From an uncultured Clostridia bacterium (GTDB lineage: Bacteria; Bacillota; Clostridia; Christensenellales; Pumilibacteraceae), in the NCBI GenBank assembly GCA_944363615.1, contig CALVUQ010000019.1:1-32651 (forward strand): a stretch of DNA of 32,651 bases, read 5' to 3'. This document shows positions 1 to 7,933 of the stretch, in pieces. The translations under genes were made by a program, and so were the position numbers. The notes under the pieces were generated by a model. The model was not told where the DNA came from and did no database searches. It saw only the letters and a list, made by a program, of their open reading frames with translations. The first letter of the stretch is position 1. Each line of letters begins with the position of its first letter.

Positions 1-33
1 GGCGAAAGCGTCACCACCGACGAAATGAAGTGA
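1..33 (+). CDS. 3' end of an unidentified gene (partial)
   Basis: The first 33 bases read as an open frame ending in TGA and encode the last ten residues GESVTTDEMK. The frame is open to the window edge and is followed by two hairpins and a terminator, as expected for a gene end. Ten residues are too few to identify the protein, and a chance open frame of this length is possible. Confidence 0.3.
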   Translation, partial: GESVTTDEMK

Positions 34-79
34 TTTTTTTGAACGTCAGACAACAGACTGAAAAATAATTTTAAGAAAA

Positions 80-112
80 CCCGACATATACGGGCTGCCG
101 CATATAAGGCAG
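80..112 (+). other. Two tandem small hairpins in a 3' untranslated region
   Basis: CCCG/CGGG (80-83 with 91-94) is followed directly by CTGCC/GGCAG (95-99 with 108-112); the loops are acatata and gcatataa. Together with the terminator at 128-161 they would form a structured 3' UTR, or the tail of a small RNA. No promoter for a separate RNA was recognised. Confidence 0.35.
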
Positions 113-127
113 TAAAAAATAAACAAT

Positions 128-161
128 AAACCGAACGGACTGCAAAGACTGTTCGGTTTTT
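128..161 (+). terminator. Rho-independent terminator
   Basis: A perfect 9-bp stem, AAACCGAAC (128-136) with GTTCGGTTT (151-159), runs into a T tract. It would end the transcript of the gene that finishes at 33. Confidence 0.75.
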
Positions 162-399
162 AAATTAATACAACAAAAATGCAATTTCAGACAGTTTAGC
201 GTAAGCAACAAAAATGTGTTTTTAAAACAGGAAAATTTTATGCATTAAAACATGAGGATAAAGCGGTTTATATTATTTTTTGTGCCTTAAATCAGGTTGC
301 ATAATATTAAGGTATAAAATTTATTTTTTCACTTTTGAAAACTTGCTGATTATAAAAAGAATTTTATCGTGAGAAAGCAACAGCGACGCACTGTTTCAC
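162..399. other. AT-rich gap without recognised gene
   Basis: About 240 bases downstream of both the first terminator and the minus-strand AraC-type gene. I see no gene, no convincing terminator for the AraC-type gene and no repeat. Confidence 0.5.
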
Positions 400-1182
400 T
401 CAGCTATGTCGGGTTTGGCTTGGAGGATAGCCGAAATGAGTTTTATAAACGCGGGAAAAATAGTATAAGTCGGAAAAACCGCAGGAAAAAGCTATATTGA
501 TTACCGTGCCCTCCCTTTTTTCAAGCATGGCCCGTGCTTTGTTCAGACGAAGAGTGTTAATAAATTTCAACGGACTTGTTTTGTAAACTTTTCGGAACAG
601 TCTTCTGTAATGGACTTCGCTGACGTTGCACATGGCGGCGAGTAAAGGAATATTTATGTCGCTGTCGGTAAAGTTTTCTAAAATATAATCGTAAGACGGT
701 TGTATTTTTTGTGCGTCGGCAGAATTATTGTAGGTTGTATAGTCTTCGATTATTTTTGAATAAATTTCGTAAAATTTTGAAAGACAGCAAATCGGATAAG
801 AAGCTTTTTCTTTCAAATAGGCGATAGTAAGCTCGGAAAACAAATTTTTGTACGATTCGAAATTTTTGATTTTAAGAGATTCGCTTTCGCGTTTAACGCC
901 GTCCCCCCAAGTAAAATTGATACAATAGAATTTATAATCGTCGCAATTTACGGAAATAGTATAATGCTCGCCTTCGGATATGAAAAGAATTTCCCCGGCG
1001 TTTGCTGCGAAATCATGTGTCGGGGTATGGTAAAAGCCGCTTCCCGACAGGATAAGGACAAGACAGGAGGTTGTGCGGGCTTTTTCCCCGATTTCGCGGT
1101 ACCTGCCGCGCGGTAAACTGTCTTTATAGCAGTCATGGAATTCTTTTATAGGTTTTATTTTTTTGTAGATTTTTTCTTCCAT
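400..1182 (-). CDS. AraC-family transcriptional regulator
   Basis: A 260-residue DNA-binding regulator. Residues from about 30 to 100 look like the cupin-type ligand-binding half, with hydrophobic beta strands such as CLVLILSGSG and AGEILFISEGEHY. The last 100 residues hold the two helix-turn-helix motifs of the family: the first around LLAAMCNVSEVHYRRLFRK and the second around INIAFSCGFSDLYYFSRVYK, ending in the usual FGYPPSQ. It is divergent from a glycyl radical enzyme operon, so the natural inference is that it senses that enzyme's substrate or product and controls the operon. The ATG at 1180-1182 has no Shine-Dalgarno but lies exactly 6 nt after a promoter -10 box, so the mRNA may be leaderless. 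The gene looks more AT-rich than the housekeeping genes further on. The family call is firm; the ligand is unknown. Confidence 0.92.
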   Translation of the reverse strand: MEEKIYKKIKPIKEFHDCYKDSLPRGRYREIGEKARTTSCLVLILSGSGFYHTPTHDFAANAGEILFISEGEHYTISVNCDDYKFYCINFTWGDGVKRESESLKIKNFESYKNLFSELTIAYLKEKASYPICCLSKFYEIYSKIIEDYTTYNNSADAQKIQPSYDYILENFTDSDINIPLLAAMCNVSEVHYRRLFRKVYKTSPLKFINTLRLNKARAMLEKREGTVINIAFSCGFSDLYYFSRVYKTHFGYPPSQTRHS

Positions 1183-1188
1183 AAGACG

Positions 1189-1217
1189 AATATATCATAA
1201 ATATGGCTGTTTTTCAA
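1189..1217 (-). promoter_or_regulatory. Sigma-A promoter of the AraC-type gene, predicted leaderless
   Basis: On the minus strand, TTGAAA (1212-1217), a 17-bp spacer and TATATT (1189-1194). Only 6 nt separate the -10 box from the ATG, which puts the expected transcription start on the start codon. Confidence 0.6.
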
Positions 1218-1241
1218 GTGCTATTCAAAAAAATAAAAAAA

Positions 1242-1279
1242 TTTAATGTTCGAAATGTACAACCTTGTTTGTTTAATGT
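1242..1279. repeat. Direct repeat TTTAATGT, possible operator
   Basis: TTTAATGT occurs at 1242-1249 and again at 1272-1279, 30 bp apart or close to three helical turns, in the 147-bp gap between the AraC-type gene and the glycyl radical enzyme. AraC-family proteins usually bind directly repeated half-sites, so this is a candidate operator. The region is AT-rich and chance repetition is possible. Confidence 0.3.
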
Positions 1280-1280
1280 A

Positions 1281-1309
1281 TTTTCAAATTGTTTTGTCGT
1301 GTGTATAAT
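1281..1309 (+). promoter_or_regulatory. Promoter of the glycyl radical enzyme operon
   Basis: TTTTCA (1281-1286), a 17-bp spacer and a perfect TATAAT (1304-1309). The Shine-Dalgarno AGGAG follows at 1318-1322 and the ATG at 1330, so the leader should be only about 13 nt. The weak -35 is what an activator-dependent promoter would have. Confidence 0.55.
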
Positions 1310-1329
1310 GTAAACACAGGAGAAAAATC

Positions 1330-3495
1330 ATGAAACCTTTTCAACAAACAAGCAAATTGCCGCTGAGTTTTTTCAGCGTTGCGGGAGAAAAAACTCATGA
1401 TGAATTGATATCTCGTGCACGGACGGCGGGACAAAATTTTCAAGGAGAAAAAGTTACCGTGCAGTATTCGGCTCTTGTAAGCGAAGTTATGGAAAACTGC
1501 TCCGTCCTGATTGCAAAAGGCGACCCTTTTATATCCATGACGGACGGCGCGGGAGTTTTAAGCGAATTTTCGGCTGAACGCAGAAAAAAGCTTGAACTTT
1601 CCGACGAAGAGTCGGATGCTTACAAAACCCGATTGAGAAAAGGGCAGAGGGCGTGTGCGTTTCAAGGGCATGAGGATTTCGGGCATACTTGTCCCGACTT
1701 CGAGCGTATTCTTTCCGTCGGCATTTCGGGAATTGTCAAAGAGGCGGAGTCGCTTTTGAAAGAACAGAAAAGCGTTGAAAAAAAAGAATTTTATCAGTCG
1801 GTTATCCGGGTGTGGAAAAGCGCCCGTTCGCTTGCATTGCGTATGGCGCAAGCCGGCGAAAAAGAAAACGATGAAAATTTATCGGTAGCGGCAGAAAACC
1901 TGAGGTTTCTGGCTGATAATCCGCCCAAGACGTTCATGCAGGCGCTTCAGCTTATTGCGCTGTATTATGAATTACAACAGAATATAGAGGATACTCCCGT
2001 TCGTTCGCTGGGTAAGCTTGACCGGCTGCTTTATCCGTATTATTGTCATGATATGGAAAAATCGAATAAAAAAGAAGAAGACATCGAAGAGGAGTTTTCA
2101 TATTTTCTGCGGCATATCGACAGCTATAAAGCCTGCGCGAACATTCCTTTTGCTCTGTGTGAAACGAGGAAAGCCCTTCCTTGCGAAAATGCGCTTACCC
2201 TTATACTTCTTCGTGTGACGTTGCGCTGTCGTTTTTCTAATATAAAAATCCATTTGAATTACCGTGCGGATATTTCGGACGAGGTTATGTTAGCAGCCGG
2301 CGACGCCATAAGGTCGGGCTCCAACAGTCTTGTGTTTATTAACAGCGATATCACCCGAAGGGCGCTTGAAAAAATCGGAATACAACGCGAGGACGCGGAA
2401 GATTTCAATATTGTAGGCTGTTACGAGCCGTGCTCCCGCGAAGAAATTCCGTGCAGTTGTGCCGGAAGACTGAATTTTTTAAAAGCGGTGGAGCTTGCCG
2501 TAAACGGCGGGAAAGACTTGCTGACGGGGGATAGTTACGCAACGGATACTCCCGATTGCGAAGCCATAACTTCTTTTGACGAATTGATGGACATTGTCAG
2601 AATGCAGTTGCGGGCTTTTGCGGAGGGGTGTATCGAAAGCGCAAAGGAAAGGGAAAAAGTACAGATTTACCTGCACGCGTCGCCGCTTCTTTCGGCAACT
2701 TACCGAACTTCGTTTTACGGCGGAAAGGACGTTTATGCGGACTACGGAGCAAAATACAACAACACATCCGTCTGCGGAATGGGGATTGCTTCGGCCGTGG
2801 ACAGTTTATATGCTATAAAAGAATTGATTTTTAATCGGAAGAGAATGAGTCTTTCCGATTTTGTCGATATTTTGCGTAAAAATTGGGAAGGGGAGGAAGC
2901 GCTTCGGATTTATATTAAAAACAGATTGCCCAAATACGGAAACAATGTGCGCAAGGTAGATGAAATAGCCGAAAATCTTGTAGAATATACCGCAAATCTT
3001 ATAAACGGTAAACCGAATGCACGTGGCGGGGTGTTCCGTTTTGCGCTTTTTTCCGTGGATACGCGTTTCGTTCTGGGAGAGCGCACTGCGGCTTCTGCCG
3101 ACGGAAGATTGTGCGGCGAACCTCTTTCTAAAAACGCAGGCGCTTCTTCCTGTGCCGACAAAAGCGGGCTTGCGGCGCATATGCTTTCCGTCCTTTCCTA
3201 CGATCACACGTGTTTTCCGGACGGAATGGTACTTGACGCAACGCTGCACTCGTCAACGGTAAGCGGCGAAGACGGACTTAAAGCATTGAACACTGCGGTA
3301 ATAACTTATCTTAAAAAAGGCGGTTTTGCGTTGCATATCAATGTTCTCGATGCCGAACTGTTGCGTAAAGCGCAAAAAAATCCCGAGCTTTATTCAAACC
3401 TTCAAGTGCGTTTATGCGGCTGGAACGTTTTGTTTTCCTCGCTGAGCCGTCGTGACCAAGATGAGTTTATCGCTCAGGCGGAGGCGGCGCAATGA
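1330..3495 (+). CDS. Glycyl radical enzyme of unknown substrate (PFL-like family)
   Basis: A 721-residue member of the pyruvate formate-lyase-like glycyl radical enzymes, oxygen-sensitive catalysts that use a Gly radical and a Cys thiyl radical. Both signatures are visible. The active-site loop VGCYEP has Cys364 and Glu366, the C-x-E pattern of dehydratases, C-N lyases and arylacetate decarboxylases rather than the Cys-Cys pair of pyruvate formate-lyase. The C-terminal glycyl loop is VRLCGWNVLF with the radical Gly697, where most family members read RV-A/S-G-Y. The Cys before and Trp after the glycine are unusual. The protein is shorter than the common 760-850 residues. It overlaps the activase gene by 4 bp and lies divergent from an AraC-type regulator; no microcompartment or aldehyde-handling genes are nearby. 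Start: AGGAG seven bases before ATG. The family is certain; the reaction is not identifiable from sequence. Confidence 0.92.
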   Translation: MKPFQQTSKLPLSFFSVAGEKTHDELISRARTAGQNFQGEKVTVQYSALVSEVMENCSVLIAKGDPFISMTDGAGVLSEFSAERRKKLELSDEESDAYKTRLRKGQRACAFQGHEDFGHTCPDFERILSVGISGIVKEAESLLKEQKSVEKKEFYQSVIRVWKSARSLALRMAQAGEKENDENLSVAAENLRFLADNPPKTFMQALQLIALYYELQQNIEDTPVRSLGKLDRLLYPYYCHDMEKSNKKEEDIEEEFSYFLRHIDSYKACANIPFALCETRKALPCENALTLILLRVTLRCRFSNIKIHLNYRADISDEVMLAAGDAIRSGSNSLVFINSDITRRALEKIGIQREDAEDFNIVGCYEPCSREEIPCSCAGRLNFLKAVELAVNGGKDLLTGDSYATDTPDCEAITSFDELMDIVRMQLRAFAEGCIESAKEREKVQIYLHASPLLSATYRTSFYGGKDVYADYGAKYNNTSVCGMGIASAVDSLYAIKELIFNRKRMSLSDFVDILRKNWEGEEALRIYIKNRLPKYGNNVRKVDEIAENLVEYTANLINGKPNARGGVFRFALFSVDTRFVLGERTAASADGRLCGEPLSKNAGASSCADKSGLAAHMLSVLSYDHTCFPDGMVLDATLHSSTVSGEDGLKALNTAVITYLKKGGFALHINVLDAELLRKAQKNPELYSNLQVRLCGWNVLFSSLSRRDQDEFIAQAEAAQ

Positions 3496-4370
3496 CGGGA
3501 TGGATATTTGACATTAAGCATTTTGCCGTTCACGACGGAGAAGGAATCCGAACGACCGTGTTTTTTAAGGGCTGTCCTCTCAGGTGCGTTTGGTGTCACA
3601 ATCCGGAGGGGCTGACGCGCAAAAAGCAGCTTTCGTTTTTTTTGGTCAAGTGTATTGTTTGCGGAACGTGTATTAAACAGTGTCCTGTCGGAGCGATTTC
3701 GTCCCCCGGGCAAATTAATCGATCAATCTGTACAAATTGCGGCAGATGCGTAGACGTGTGTCCTGCATCCGCTCTTGCGGAGCAGGGTTATTCAGTTACG
3801 GAAGACGAGCTTTTTATAAAAGTCACAGAAGAAAAGGATTTCTATGATGATGGAGGGGGCGTCACTTTTTCGGGCGGAGAATGTTTATTGCAAGCCGAAT
3901 TTTGCGCAAAAATGCTTAAAAGATTAAAAAAAGCGGGAATCAACACGGCGGTGGATACTTGCGGATTGGTTGAGCAAAAGGCTTTTGAAGCAGTATTGCC
4001 TTTTACCGACACTTTTTTATACGATTTAAAAGCTATCGACCCTGAGGTGCATAAAAGATGTACCGGGGCGGATAATGCGCTGATTTTAAATAATCTGACT
4101 TACTTAAACAATGTCGGGGCAAACCTGGAAGTCGTAATTCCTCTTGTGAAAGGATATAATCTTGACGAGTGGGTAAATATGCTTGTTTTTTTGAAAAGTC
4201 TTGACCGTGTAAAAACCGTCAAATTACTGAAATATCACGGCTTTTATTTTTCCAAATACGAGGCTCTTGGATGGAAAGCTCCTCCTGCCGATATGTCTGC
4301 CCCGACGGAAAAAGAATTCAACGACATTAAAGAATCCTTTACAGCCGAGGGCTTTATCGTAAAAACATAG
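3492..4370 (+). CDS. Glycyl-radical-enzyme activating enzyme (radical SAM)
   Basis: A 292-residue radical SAM activase that would abstract hydrogen from the glycyl loop of the upstream enzyme. The radical SAM cluster motif is Cys28-x3-Cys32-x2-Cys35 in GCPLRCVWCHNPEG. A two-cluster ferredoxin insert follows, with Cys 54, 57, 60, 64 and Cys 80, 83, 86, 90, each in the CxxCxxCxxxCP pattern. This insert marks activases of the dehydratase and decarboxylase type enzymes and is absent from the pyruvate formate-lyase activase. The GGE-like motif VTFSGGECL follows at about residue 120. The ATGA overlap with the preceding stop implies translational coupling and fixed stoichiometry. The pairing with the adjacent enzyme is inferred from context but is nearly universal in this family. 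Confidence 0.93.
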   Translation: MTGWIFDIKHFAVHDGEGIRTTVFFKGCPLRCVWCHNPEGLTRKKQLSFFLVKCIVCGTCIKQCPVGAISSPGQINRSICTNCGRCVDVCPASALAEQGYSVTEDELFIKVTEEKDFYDDGGGVTFSGGECLLQAEFCAKMLKRLKKAGINTAVDTCGLVEQKAFEAVLPFTDTFLYDLKAIDPEVHKRCTGADNALILNNLTYLNNVGANLEVVIPLVKGYNLDEWVNMLVFLKSLDRVKTVKLLKYHGFYFSKYEALGWKAPPADMSAPTEKEFNDIKESFTAEGFIVKT

Positions 4371-4701
4371 CAATATTTTAAGCCGTGCGTTTGCGTTAAT
4401 TCCGTTAAATAAAAGGAATTGATAATAAACTGCAAAAGTTTGTCTCGGCTTTTTACGGCTGTAAGATTAGTCGGCACGAATAGTTCAGCCGACAAGCATT
4501 CATAATTAGTTTTATATCGGGTATTTATAAGTGTTGTAATTCGCGAAACGGGTTCGGTCCGTATGGACAAAGCCCGTTTTGTCAATAATCGGGTTTGTAA
4601 GTTACGGTTTTGTTTTCCGCGGTTATATGGTCAAAAAATGCGTTTAAGGGGCGGGGAAGGCAATTTCGTTTCTTTATTTTTTGGCTATGGCAATCAAACG
4701 G
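4371..4701. other. Gene-free gap after the activase
   Basis: No convincing coding frame. It holds a perfect 6-bp hairpin GTCGGC/GCCGAC (about 4470-4493) and the candidate terminator at 4546-4580. The 14-mer TTATATCGGGTATT at about 4511-4524 recurs in the gap before the SLOG gene at about 13575; its meaning is unknown. Confidence 0.4.
4546..4580 (+). terminator. Possible terminator of the glycyl radical operon
   Basis: AAACGGG (4546-4552) pairs with CCCGTTT (4573-4579), with an inner GTCC/GGAC stem, and is followed by only a short T run. It lies about 175 nt after the activase stop, so the assignment is tentative. Confidence 0.4.
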
Positions 4702-4730
4702 TTGACTTGAAACCCGTTTTGTCATATAAT
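4702..4730 (+). promoter_or_regulatory. Sigma-A promoter of the lipoprotein gene
   Basis: TTGACT (4702-4707), a 17-bp spacer and perfect TATAAT (4725-4730). The expected start near 4737 gives a leader of about 27 nt. Confidence 0.8.
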
Positions 4731-4763
4731 GTATGTTGATTATTGTTTGGAGTTTATTATCAG

Positions 4764-6734
4764 ATGATAAAAAAGTGTTTTGCTATTGCGGCTGTAATGG
4801 TCATGTGCCTTGTTTCGCTTTTCGGATGCGGCGGTGACAGCTATAAGAAAATAGATATCGAGGGCGTTCAGGACACTTCGTATATCGTTACCAGCAACGG
4901 CGGCAGCGCGGTTCAGTACGGAAATTATATTTATTTCCTTAACGGCACAAGAGGATATGAGGACACCGAGGCAAACGCCAATGTCTTCGGCGAGGTTATT
5001 AAAGGCGCCGTTTACCGTGCCGAGCTTATCGGCGAAAAGGCGGACGGCTCGTTTATCGTAAGCCGCGATTCCGTGACTCAGCTCGGACTTAAGTCACACA
5101 AGGAAAAGGACTACAAAAACGACGAGGTCGACGTTATTGACGTAGAGCGTATTGCGCCCAAAACCGTGGGGACAAGCGGTTACGACGGCGGCGGCATTTT
5201 CATATACGACAATTGTCTGTATTACGCTTCTCCCAACAACCTTAAAAACAAGACGGGCGACGTTCAGTATCTCAAGACCGATTTCTTCCGCATGACCCTG
5301 GACGGCAAAACCACGCAAAAGATTTACACCACTTCTTCGGACAGTTCTTCTTCGCCTTATATGTTCTATTCTTACGGCGGCTACGTTTACCTTACCGTAC
5401 TTGACGGCACCGATCTTATTTCCGTAAAAATCAATAAGAAGAACGGTAAAAAAGAAGATACCGTCAAAATTGCGGAGGACGTTACCGCGGCTGTTATGCC
5501 CACCAAACCCGTTTATTACGCCGGCGTCAACGAAAATACGATTTACGACTTTATTTATTTCGAGCGCGCTGCCACAAAGGACGACGTAACTCAGTCGGGC
5601 GAAATTCTGGAATTTGTGCGCCCCGACGGCAGCAGCCGTACCGTTTTCGAGGCGGACGGAAAAACCGATTATACTCTCGAAACCGTGAAAGACGGCTATC
5701 TTTTCTACCGTAAGTCTTACAACTACACCAACCGCGTTTATGCGCGCAATATGCACGACGCGCTTTGCGTGGATGAAAATTATAAAAACGATGAGGCAAA
5801 CAAGGACAAGCAGGATTTCCAGAAGGATATTTTCAAAGGCAGCGTTTCCGACCTTGACAACCTTGACGTTTATCCGTTTGTTTCGGGTTACGAATTCGGA
5901 CAAGAAAACGTAAGCAACGTCATAAACGTGCTTACGCTGACCAAAGCAACTGAAAGCACCGACAGCAGCGACAGCACGTCAACAACGCTTACGCTTTCGC
6001 TTTATGCGGACGGCGAATACAAGTCTACGCTTGCTACCGGCAGTGCGGTTACGATAGACAACGTTTACGACAACAGCGTTTATTATACCGCGGACGGCAC
6101 TCTTTACAGGGTGTATGTGGGAGCCGGCTCCGATATGAGCGCGGTTACCGTTGCCGAAGACGTGACAAGCGGTACTTACGGCGCGGACGTTGCGGGCGGA
6201 TATCTCGTATTCTTCGGCTCCGTCGCAGACGACACTACCGGTTACGCTTATTTCTATGAAATCAACGGCCTTGAGGGTAACGACGAACCTGTTTTCGTGG
6301 GCGAAATTATTGAAGACGAGCAGCCTTCCGTTACCGAATCGCTTACCATTGTCGAGCAGCCCGATAAGACTCAGTACACCGTGGGCGAAAAGCTGGATAT
6401 CACCGGTCTCGTCGTGGAAGCCAATTTCTATGCCGACAGCGAGGGCAATCGTCCCGAACCCGTAACGATTGAGGTGACCGAGGATATGTTAAGCGGATTT
6501 GACAGCTCAGTCGCGGGCGACGTGACGGTTACTATTACCTACGACAAAAAGACGGTCGACTTCACCGTCACCGTGTCCGAGCCTTCTTCCGACGAGGAAA
6601 CGGCGGATACCGCTTCTTCGTGCTCCACCGTTGCACCCGTGGGACCGTGGTTCTTTGCGGGCGGAGGAGGAGTTCTGCTTCTTGCTTCAGGAGTGCTTTT
6701 TGCGGGTAAAAAAAGGAAGTCCGCTTCGCTTTGA
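4764..6734 (+). CDS. Surface lipoprotein: beta-propeller-like body, Ig-like domain, C-terminal anchor
   Basis: I place the start at ATG 4764 (656 residues), because an in-frame TTG upstream adds only seven residues and GGAG at 4749-4752 serves this ATG. The N-terminus is a lipoprotein signal, a hydrophobic stretch ending LVSLFGC, so the Cys should be lipidated and the protein held outside the membrane. Residues from about 40 to 520 contain repeated strands of the kind YGNYIYFLNG, GGYVYLTVLDGTDL and DNSVYYTADGTLYRV, as in DUF5050-type propellers. Around 530-620 is a bacterial Ig-like domain (Big_3 type) with YTVGEKLDITGLVVEA and VTVTITYDKKTVDFTVTV. The end is SSCSTVAPVG, a roughly 22-residue hydrophobic helix and the basic tail KKRK. 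It resembles a sorting or membrane anchor, but no LPXTG is present. Function unknown; a sensor or polymer-binding role is only a guess. Confidence 0.8.
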   Translation: MIKKCFAIAAVMVMCLVSLFGCGGDSYKKIDIEGVQDTSYIVTSNGGSAVQYGNYIYFLNGTRGYEDTEANANVFGEVIKGAVYRAELIGEKADGSFIVSRDSVTQLGLKSHKEKDYKNDEVDVIDVERIAPKTVGTSGYDGGGIFIYDNCLYYASPNNLKNKTGDVQYLKTDFFRMTLDGKTTQKIYTTSSDSSSSPYMFYSYGGYVYLTVLDGTDLISVKINKKNGKKEDTVKIAEDVTAAVMPTKPVYYAGVNENTIYDFIYFERAATKDDVTQSGEILEFVRPDGSSRTVFEADGKTDYTLETVKDGYLFYRKSYNYTNRVYARNMHDALCVDENYKNDEANKDKQDFQKDIFKGSVSDLDNLDVYPFVSGYEFGQENVSNVINVLTLTKATESTDSSDSTSTTLTLSLYADGEYKSTLATGSAVTIDNVYDNSVYYTADGTLYRVYVGAGSDMSAVTVAEDVTSGTYGADVAGGYLVFFGSVADDTTGYAYFYEINGLEGNDEPVFVGEIIEDEQPSVTESLTIVEQPDKTQYTVGEKLDITGLVVEANFYADSEGNRPEPVTIEVTEDMLSGFDSSVAGDVTVTITYDKKTVDFTVTVSEPSSDEETADTASSCSTVAPVGPWFFAGGGGVLLLASGVLFAGKKRKSASL

Positions 6735-6768
6735 TTAAGGCGGAATCAAGGACAACTTAAAAAGACTT

Positions 6769-6803
6769 AAAACGGACTTGCTTGAAAACGCAGGTCCGTT
6801 TTT
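6769..6803 (+). terminator. Rho-independent terminator of the lipoprotein gene
   Basis: AAAACGGACTTGC (6769-6781) pairs with GCAGGTCCGTTTT (6790-6802) with one wobble pair and is followed by Ts. Confidence 0.85.
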
Positions 6804-6868
6804 GATTGAAAAATTATTTCTTTTTCGGAAAAATCGCCGTTTTCATGGCAAAAGCACGATAAAATCGC

Positions 6869-6898
6869 TTGACAATCGTATATGCCGTATTGTAAAAT
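6869..6898 (+). promoter_or_regulatory. Sigma-A promoter of rplM-rpsI
   Basis: Perfect TTGACA (6869-6874), an 18-bp spacer and TAAAAT (6893-6898). The start of transcription is expected near 6905, about 150 nt before the rplM start. Confidence 0.75.
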
Positions 6899-6904
6899 AT
6901 TAAG

Positions 6905-7056
6905 GCATCTTGAAAAGGTGTTATTTATTTTGCCCTGAAATTAAGCCCCTTTAAGGCAGAATACTCATCTTTTTGCGGATTGCAGCCATTGCTTTTCGTC
7001 GGCGTGAAACGGCAGAATCGCATTGCAAAATATTTTGTATTTTTGAGGATATTACC
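6905..7056 (+). promoter_or_regulatory. Long 5' leader of rplM, possible ribosomal-protein leader
   Basis: The roughly 150-nt untranslated leader begins with a 6-bp hairpin, CATCTT (6906-6911) with AAGGTG (6915-6920). Firmicutes often carry an autoregulatory L13 leader here. I could not match this leader to a known consensus by eye, so the regulatory role is inference. The Shine-Dalgarno GAGG is at 7045-7048. Confidence 0.4.
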
Positions 7057-7500
7057 GTGAAAACTTTTATGGCTAATGAACAGAATATCTCCAGAAAATG
7101 GTATGTCGTAGACGCTACGGACATGCCTATGGGACGCCTGGCCAGCCAGGTTGCGGCGGTATTGCGCGGCAAAAACAAGCCTACCTTTACCCCCCATGTC
7201 GATTGCGGAGATTTCGTTATCGTTATCAATTCGGATAAGATCGTTCTTACAGGAAAAAAACTTGAAAACAAGTATAAATCCCGTCACACTCTTTATATGG
7301 GCGGTCTTAAGCAGGTTCAGTACAAAAAGCTTATGGCTGAAAAAAGCGACGAAGCGCTTTACCTTGCAATAAAGGGCATGCTTCCCAAAAACAGCCTGGG
7401 CAGAAAAATGCTTAAAAAAGTGCGCATTTATAAGGGTGCGGAACACAATCATGAGGCTCAGCAGCCCGAAGTTCTTAATCTAGTGAAGAGGTATAACTAA
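7057..7500 (+). CDS. rplM: 50S ribosomal protein L13
   Basis: L13 of the large ribosomal subunit, 147 residues from a GTG start at 7057, close to the usual 142-150. I chose GTG because it gives the conserved [20 protein letters not shown]-terminus and has GAGG eight bases upstream. A longer frame reaching back to 6973 would translate the leader. Family hallmarks include [51 protein letters not shown] and the final LNLVKRYN. It is the first gene of the near-universal rplM-rpsI operon, with two bases between its stop and the rpsI start. Confidence 0.97.
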   Translation: MKTFMANEQNISRKWYVVDATDMPMGRLASQVAAVLRGKNKPTFTPHVDCGDFVIVINSDKIVLTGKKLENKYKSRHTLYMGGLKQVQYKKLMAEKSDEALYLAIKGMLPKNSLGRKMLKKVRIYKGAEHNHEAQQPEVLNLVKRYN

Positions 7501-7502
7501 TC

Positions 7503-7916
7503 ATGGCAGCAAAATCCACCGCAAAAAAGAAATTGCAGTACTGGGGTACCGGCAGACGTAAAAAGGCCATTGCAAGAGTGCGTTTGGTTCCCGGCACCGG
7601 CACCGTGAATGTCAATAAACGCAGTCTTGAAGATTATTTCGGACTGGATACTCTTAAGCTTATCGTTAATCAGCCCCTTGCGCTTACCAATTCCGCCGAT
7701 AAATATGACGTTTTCGTCAACGTTAAGGGCGGCGGTCTTACCGGTCAGGCGGGCGCTATCCGCCACGGCATCGCACGCGCGCTTGTCGTTGCCGACGCTA
7801 ACCTTAAGACGGAGCTTAAAAAAGCAGGTTACCTTACCCGTGACCCGAGAATGAAGGAGAGAAAGAAATACGGTCTCAAAAAGGCGCGCAGAGCTCCTCA
7901 GTTCTCCAAGAGATAA
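7503..7916 (+). CDS. rpsI: 30S ribosomal protein S9
   Basis: S9 of the small ribosomal subunit, 137 residues. The family pattern is clear: [20 protein letters not shown] near the start, [21 protein letters not shown] in the middle, and the basic tail [12 protein letters not shown] that reaches toward tRNA in the P site. AGAGG at 7487-7491, inside the end of rplM, serves as ribosome binding site. Cotranscribed with rplM and followed by a strong terminator. Confidence 0.97.
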   Translation: MAAKSTAKKKLQYWGTGRRKKAIARVRLVPGTGTVNVNKRSLEDYFGLDTLKLIVNQPLALTNSADKYDVFVNVKGGGLTGQAGAIRHGIARALVVADANLKTELKKAGYLTRDPRMKERKKYGLKKARRAPQFSKR

Positions 7917-7933
7917 TTATTTATCGTTCAATT

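Noticed and set aside
5094..5903. A 269-codon minus-strand frame inside the lipoprotein gene
   Set aside because: Antisense shadow, with no start signal; the plus-strand protein is continuous with a lipobox and an Ig-like domain.
6973..7056. An N-terminal extension of L13 by 28 residues
   Set aside because: The extension does not resemble L13. GTG 7057 has a well-placed GAGG and gives the conserved N-terminus.
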